Source of the DNA: CAZUHK01 sp964620345
Lineage (GTDB): Bacteria; Planctomycetota; Phycisphaerae; Phycisphaerales; Zrk34
Direction of reading: 5' to 3'
NCBI GenBank assembly: GCA_964620345.1
Contig: CAZUHK010000129.1
Span: 1-9,727 of the forward strand
Length of the DNA: 9,727 nt
The notes under the pieces were generated by a model. That model did no database searches and had not been told where the DNA came from. It saw only the letters and a list, made by a program, of their open reading frames with translations. The translations under genes and the position numbers were made by a program. This document shows positions 6,155 to 9,727 of the stretch, piece after piece. How positions within the stretch are numbered: the first letter of the stretch is position 1; each line of letters opens with the position of its first letter.

Positions 6155-7060
6155 TCACATGAAACGCCAGTCCCCGATGCCGATCATGTGCGTGATGATG
6201 GTGTACAGCCAGATTTGCGCGTTGGTGATGCCGTGGGCCCAGATGGCCGGGCCCAGGCCCAGCTTGCGGTCGCCGCGGTTGGTCCACCACACCAGCCCGC
6301 AATAGGCGAACCCGCAGAACAGGCAGGCCGGCCAGTCCCGCACGCCGTGGGCGAGCATGAAGATGAAGCTCGAGGCGAACATCGCCCAAAGCGAAATCGA
6401 CCCCAGCGGCCAGCGGTGAAACTCGCCGGCGAACACCCCGTCATGCCGGCCGGCGCGGCGGGCCAGGTCCGTGTTGCGGAGCAGGTCGTCCAGCACCGGC
6501 ATGTCCTGCAGCAGGTTCATCCCGCCCACCGCGGTGCGGCGGAAGCTGTGAAAACTCCGCAGCGTGCACGAGCGATGGAACAGCTCCTCGAACAGCGGCA
6601 CCACGATCGACATGCCCAGCAGCCGCAGTGACAGGGTCGTCCAGGCCAGCGGCTCGCTCATTTCCGCGAAGAAGTTGTAGCCCCGCTCGCCGCCGAACGC
6701 TCGGGGGAACCACGCGATCATCCCGAAGCCCAGGCCCATCCACACCACGAACACCACGCTGCCGACCACGGCCGCGGAGAAGGTGAACGTCGCGCTCAGC
6801 TCCGGCAGCATGCGGCGATACCGCCACAGCAGCCACACCACCAGCCCGCACTGCGCGGTGTAGACCAGCGGATACGTCCACGGCTGCCAATCGCGCAGCG
6901 CCCCGATGAGCGCGAGGATGAGGATGTACACCATCAGCGGCGCGATACGCACGTGCCAGGGGTTGGCCGCCATCCACGCATCCAAGCCGCTTATGGCGCG
7001 GGACCGGGACCGGGTGCCGGCGTGCTGGCCTGGAGGTGTGGTCGTCTGCGATTGGTCCAC
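6155..7060 (-). CDS. CPBP (CAAX/Abi-type) intramembrane protease, possibly PEP-CTERM-associated
   Basis: A 301-residue membrane protein with about seven hydrophobic segments (roughly 37-56, 63-80, 97-117, 137-156, 221-239, 241-258, 271-290). The three signatures of the CPBP/Rce1 glutamate protease family are present: EELFHR at 158-163 (EExxxR), F234-x3-H238 in FMLAHG, and H276-x3-N280 in AHGITN. The segment GEFHRWPLGSIS (212-223) before the second motif resembles the CAAX-type proteases catalogued with exosortase/PEP-CTERM genomes, and two PEP-CTERM proteins lie in this window; that sub-family is my inference. The start is GTG 7060 with GAGG six bases upstream. It begins 30 bases after the ugd stop on the same strand, so the two are probably one operon. 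Substrate unknown. About 70 residues separate motifs one and two, a long loop. Confidence 0.85.
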   Translation of the reverse strand: MDQSQTTTPPGQHAGTRSRSRAISGLDAWMAANPWHVRIAPLMVYILILALIGALRDWQPWTYPLVYTAQCGLVVWLLWRYRRMLPELSATFTFSAAVVGSVVFVVWMGLGFGMIAWFPRAFGGERGYNFFAEMSEPLAWTTLSLRLLGMSIVVPLFEELFHRSCTLRSFHSFRRTAVGGMNLLQDMPVLDDLLRNTDLARRAGRHDGVFAGEFHRWPLGSISLWAMFASSFIFMLAHGVRDWPACLFCGFAYCGLVWWTNRGDRKLGLGPAIWAHGITNAQIWLYTIITHMIGIGDWRFM

Positions 7061-7090
7061 CGGTTGCCTCGGGCCGCCGGGCCGGCGGGC

Positions 7091-8482
7091 TTAGTGGCCG
7101 GCGACCGGCGCGTCGGCCGGAAGCGGCGCGTTCAGGGGCCTTCGACCCACGGAGTAATACGTGAACCCCAACTCGGTCATTGTCTGCGGACGATACAGGT
7201 TCCGCCCGTCAAAAACCACCGGCTGGGCCATGCGCTGCTTCATCTCCTCGAAGTCCGGGTGCAGGAACTCGCCCCAGTTGGTGCAGATCACCAGGGCGTG
7301 GGCGCCATCGAGCGGGGCCATCATGTCCCCGGCCAGCTCGACCCGATCGCCCAGCGCCGCGCGGCAGTTGTCGGCCGCGACCTCGTCGAACGCCGCCACC
7401 GTCGCGCCGTGATCCAGCAGGTGCTTCATCACGGTGATCGCCGGGGCCTCGCGGATGTCATCGGTCCCGGGCTTGAACGCGATGCCCCAGAAGGCCAACC
7501 GCTTGCCCGCGACGTCGCCGGCGAAGTGGTCCATGATCTTCTTGACGAACACGAACCGCTGGGCCTGGTTGACCTGATGCACCGCCGAGAGCAGGTTGGC
7601 CGGCGTGGCCGACCGCTCGCCCATGCTGATGCACGCCTTGACGTCCTTGGGAAAGCAACTGCCGCCGTAGCCCAGGCCCGGGTAGAGGAACTGGTTGCCG
7701 ATGCGCTTGTCCGAGCACATGCCCCGGCGGACCTCGTCGATGTCCGCCCCGTAGGCCTCGCACAGGTTGGCGATCTCGTTGATGAAGCTGATCTTCGTCG
7801 CCAGCATCGTGTTGCTGGCGTACTTGACCATCTCCGCCGAGGCGATATCCATGATGAAGATCGGGTTGCCCTGGCGGACGAACGGCTCGTACAGGTCGCG
7901 AAGCCGATCCCCGGTGGGCTTGTCATCGGCGCCCAGCACCACGCGGTCGGGGTGCATGAAGTCGTGGATCGCGTCGCCTTCCTTCATGAACTCGGGGTTG
8001 GACGCCATGCAAAACGGCTTGTCGGTGTGCTTGGCGATCTCGCGTTGCACGCGGCGGTTGGTGCCCACCGGCACGGTCGACTTGACGACGATGATCTTGG
8101 GCTGCTCATCGTCGGCCGGGTCGGCCCCGCCGTGCGGACCCGGCGCCGCGTCGAGGTGCCGGCCGATGTCCGCGGCGACCTGGAAAATGAACTTCAGATC
8201 GGCGTGGCCCGACTCGTCCGGCGGCGTGCCCACGCAGATGAAGATCGCCTCGGCCGACTCGTACGCCGACTTCTGGTCGGTCGTGAAGCGCAGGCGGTCG
8301 GCCTTGGTGTTGCGCTGGATCATCGCGTCCAGGCCCGGCTCGTAGATCGGGCTGATGCCCGCGTTGAGCTTGTCGATCTTCGCCCGGTCGATGTCCAGGC
8401 ACGTCACGTCGTTGCCGGTGTTGGCAAAGCACGTGCCGGTGACCAGTCCCACGTAGCCGGTGCCGACCATGGTGATGCGCAT
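7091..8482 (-). CDS. ugd: UDP-glucose 6-dehydrogenase
   Basis: A 463-residue cytoplasmic enzyme that oxidises UDP-glucose twice with NAD+ to UDP-glucuronate, a precursor for acidic polysaccharides. The N-terminal Rossmann loop MRITMVGTGYVGL is at 1-13 and Asp30 ends the second strand (NAD ribose). KSTVPVGT is at 134-141, NPEFMKEGDA at 162-171 (Glu164 region), and Lys220/Asn224 lie in MVKYASN. The catalytic Cys276 is in GGSCFPKD, and FWGIAFKPGTDDIRE spans 331-345. The start at 8482 follows AGGGAG by 9 bases and begins exactly at the Rossmann strand; the frame is open 51 codons further but that stretch is not family-like. An acidic, Gly/Pro-rich stretch at 111-127 looks inserted just before the KSTVPVGT strand. 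It is followed after 30 bases by the CPBP gene. The family also includes UDP-N-acetylmannosamine dehydrogenase, but the motifs fit Ugd better. Confidence 0.94.
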   Translation of the reverse strand: MRITMVGTGYVGLVTGTCFANTGNDVTCLDIDRAKIDKLNAGISPIYEPGLDAMIQRNTKADRLRFTTDQKSAYESAEAIFICVGTPPDESGHADLKFIFQVAADIGRHLDAAPGPHGGADPADDEQPKIIVVKSTVPVGTNRRVQREIAKHTDKPFCMASNPEFMKEGDAIHDFMHPDRVVLGADDKPTGDRLRDLYEPFVRQGNPIFIMDIASAEMVKYASNTMLATKISFINEIANLCEAYGADIDEVRRGMCSDKRIGNQFLYPGLGYGGSCFPKDVKACISMGERSATPANLLSAVHQVNQAQRFVFVKKIMDHFAGDVAGKRLAFWGIAFKPGTDDIREAPAITVMKHLLDHGATVAAFDEVAADNCRAALGDRVELAGDMMAPLDGAHALVICTNWGEFLHPDFEEMKQRMAQPVVFDGRNLYRPQTMTELGFTYYSVGRRPLNAPLPADAPVAGH

Positions 8483-8491
8483 TGTTCGGGT

Positions 8492-8497
8492 CTCCCT
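8492..8497 (-). promoter_or_regulatory. Ribosome binding site of ugd
   Basis: AGGGAG on the minus strand, 9 bases before ATG 8482. It selects this ATG over the open frame that runs to 8635. Confidence 0.65.
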
Positions 8498-8549
8498 GAT
8501 CGCGACGGTGAGGCGCGGGCTCCGCAGCGGCGCGGGCCGGCTCGCTTGG

Positions 8550-8557
8550 AGTATATC
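8550..8557 (-). promoter_or_regulatory. Candidate -10 element upstream of ugd
   Basis: GATATACT on the minus strand (TATACT at 8555-8550) lies about 68 bases before the ugd start, in a GC-rich gap. The same eight bases form the candidate -10 of the SGNH-like gene. No good -35 box is seen at the expected distance. Confidence 0.35.
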
Positions 8558-8645
8558 GGGCCGACCCGCCCGACGCTTGACGGCCTTTTCGGCCGCCGGC
8601 GCCGCACGCCGGACCGCCGCCCGCGCGATGTTCAATCGCTTCGGG

Positions 8646-8669
8646 CGTCACCCGTCGAGTCGGGTGACG
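8646..8669 (-). terminator. Perfect 9-bp hairpin between the sulfotransferase and ugd genes
   Basis: CGTCACCCG (8646-8654), loop TCGAGT, then CGGGTGACG (8661-8669). It lies 42 bases past the sulfotransferase stop and well before ugd, as a terminator would. No U tract follows on either strand, so it is terminator-like rather than a proven intrinsic terminator; a regulatory or mRNA-protecting hairpin is the alternative. Confidence 0.5.
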
Positions 8670-8711
8670 GTTGCCAGGAAGAGCATTTTCATCACCGGTC
8701 CCGCGGCCGCT

Positions 8712-9587
8712 TCAGGCGCCGCCGCCGGCGTGGTCGGGCAGCGGCTCGGTGGGCTGTAGCGTCCACGTGTCGCGCGGCAGGCCCAGCTCGTCGAGCATGC
8801 GGTCGGCCTGCACCCGCATCGGCGCGGCGATCTGCTCGTACATCTGCGGATCCCAGATCGGCCGGCCGGGTATGGGCTTCTTGAACAGCTTGCGCAGGCC
8901 CTGGCGCAGCCCCTTGGGCATCGCATTGCGGACGTGCGTGAACACAGGCGCCTCGCGGACCATGCTCAGCACCGCGCCGTCTTCCATCTTCTGGTTCCAG
9001 ATGTTGCGGTGGGTCACCGCGTGCTCATCGCGCCAGTCCGGGTCCACCCCGAGGAACTCGAAGACCCGCCGCAGGTTTTCCGCCGGATCCTTCTGAAACT
9101 GCTCCAGCACGATGGCCATCACGTTGTCGCGGCCGTAGATCTCGGCGTAGCGCGTGTAGGTGTCGTGGTAGTTGCTGAAGTCCACCAACGATGGGATTTC
9201 GGTCAGGGCCTCGTTGAACGGCAGCTTCGTGCGGACCGCGCCCAGCCGCAGCTCCAGCCAGTGCGATTCGATGCGCTTGATCGGATCGCGCGTCATCAGA
9301 ATGATCTTCAGGTTCGGCAGGTGCTCGGCCATCCGCCGCGGCACGTCGGGCCGCGCGTTGATCGCGCTGTAGGTGACGCTGAACTCGCCGATCGCCTTAT
9401 GCCGCTCGGCCCCCTCGAAGTGCTTCAGATACCAGTCCATGCCCTTCTGGTAAAGCTCGTTGCGATTAAAAAAGTGCAGCTCCTTGGGCGTGGTGACGAA
9501 CACCTCGGGATGGGGCTGGACCAGGTAGTAAAGCGTCGTCGTGCCGGCCTTGGGGGCACCGATGCAGATAAAGTTCGGCTTGGGCAT
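8712..9587 (-). CDS. PAPS-dependent sulfotransferase
   Basis: A 291-residue protein of the sulfotransferase domain family, which moves sulfate from PAPS to a hydroxyl or amino group of a sugar, lipid or peptide. FICIGAPKAGTTTLY at 6-20 is the 5'-phosphosulfate loop (Lys13, Thr16/17). KELHFF at 35-40 and GEFSVTY at 67-73 resemble the heparan-sulfate-type bacterial members. MTRDPIKRIESHW at 98-110 is the 3'-phosphate site (Arg100, Ser108). No signal peptide is seen, so it is probably cytoplasmic. The start is ATG 9587; the GTG directly before it (9590) is an equal alternative, both downstream of AGGA. The neighbouring ugd suggests an acidic glycan as acceptor, but the acceptor cannot be read from sequence. 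The hairpin at 8646-8669 suggests that it is transcribed apart from ugd. Confidence 0.9.
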   Translation of the reverse strand: MPKPNFICIGAPKAGTTTLYYLVQPHPEVFVTTPKELHFFNRNELYQKGMDWYLKHFEGAERHKAIGEFSVTYSAINARPDVPRRMAEHLPNLKIILMTRDPIKRIESHWLELRLGAVRTKLPFNEALTEIPSLVDFSNYHDTYTRYAEIYGRDNVMAIVLEQFQKDPAENLRRVFEFLGVDPDWRDEHAVTHRNIWNQKMEDGAVLSMVREAPVFTHVRNAMPKGLRQGLRKLFKKPIPGRPIWDPQMYEQIAAPMRVQADRMLDELGLPRDTWTLQPTEPLPDHAGGGA

Positions 9588-9650
9588 CACTTGGTATCCT
9601 GCGTTCGCAAAACGTTCTGCCGTGTCGTCCGCCAGCCCCCCAGACGCGGC

Positions 9651-9679
9651 AGTTTACCGACCGGCGCGGACTGGCGCAA
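9651..9679 (-). promoter_or_regulatory. Weak candidate promoter for the sulfotransferase gene
   Basis: On the minus strand TTGCGC (9679-9674), a 17-base spacer, then TAAACT (9656-9651). The spacing is ideal but the boxes are poor (3 of 6 and 4 of 6). The rest of 9588-9727 shows no gene. Confidence 0.25.
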
Positions 9680-9727
9680 CTGACGCTGTTACTTCGGCCG
9701 AATGACGCCGACGATTCAGTCACCGCG

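Noticed and set aside
6953..8884. 643-codon plus-strand open frame over ugd and its flanks
   Set aside because: Antisense to Ugd; it crosses the intergenic gap and has no recognisable domain.
9466..9723. Minus-strand open frame reaching the right edge
   Set aside because: Its second half is a frame shadow of the sulfotransferase start and its first half has no motif or ribosome site.
1..9727. CRISPR array, tRNA/rRNA, insertion sequence, toxin-antitoxin or defence system
   Set aside because: No regularly spaced repeats, cloverleaf, transposase, or paired small genes were seen. The CPBP protease family includes bacteriocin-immunity members, but the context favours an envelope role.

Overview
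The window is high-GC bacterial DNA that most resembles a planctomycete, probably class Phycisphaerae. The basis is two secreted proteins ending in PEP-CTERM sorting tails (PEP, a short hydrophobic helix, an arginine cluster), one of which also carries dockerin-like calcium loops, together with a sulfotransferase and surface-sugar genes. This placement is inferred from gene content; no marker gene is complete here.

Layout. 2-103 (+) is the last 33 codons of a Mur ligase, most likely murC. It ends tail to tail, with overlapping stop codons, against a secreted SGNH-hydrolase-like PEP-CTERM protein (100-1086, -). A 454-bp divergent intergenic region (1087-1540) follows and holds a large imperfect palindrome centred on base 1284. 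gmd (GDP-mannose 4,6-dehydratase, 1541-2599, +) is the only complete rightward gene. It runs tail to tail, with one base between, into a leftward block: an ALG10-like multi-membrane GT-C protein (2601-3863), a SAM methyltransferase joined to it by an ATGA overlap (3860-4558), and a secreted trypsin-fold protease with four dockerin-like loops and a PEP-CTERM tail (4603-5829). After a 325-bp gap come a CPBP/CAAX-type intramembrane protease (6155-7060), UDP-glucose 6-dehydrogenase (7091-8482), a gap with a perfect 9-bp hairpin, and a sulfotransferase (8712-9587), all leftward.

How the genes fit together. Gmd makes GDP-4-keto-6-deoxymannose and Ugd makes UDP-glucuronate. The GT-C protein, methyltransferase and sulfotransferase are plausible builders and decorators of a surface glycan. 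The two PEP-CTERM proteins are exported, tail-processed surface proteins, and the CPBP protease resembles the CAAX-type proteases found with PEP-CTERM/exosortase systems. The window therefore reads as a cell-envelope region (peptidoglycan, surface polysaccharide, sorted surface proteins). No mobile element, CRISPR, tRNA, rRNA or defence system was recognised. The least explained items are the large palindrome upstream of gmd and the methyltransferase/ALG10-like pair.
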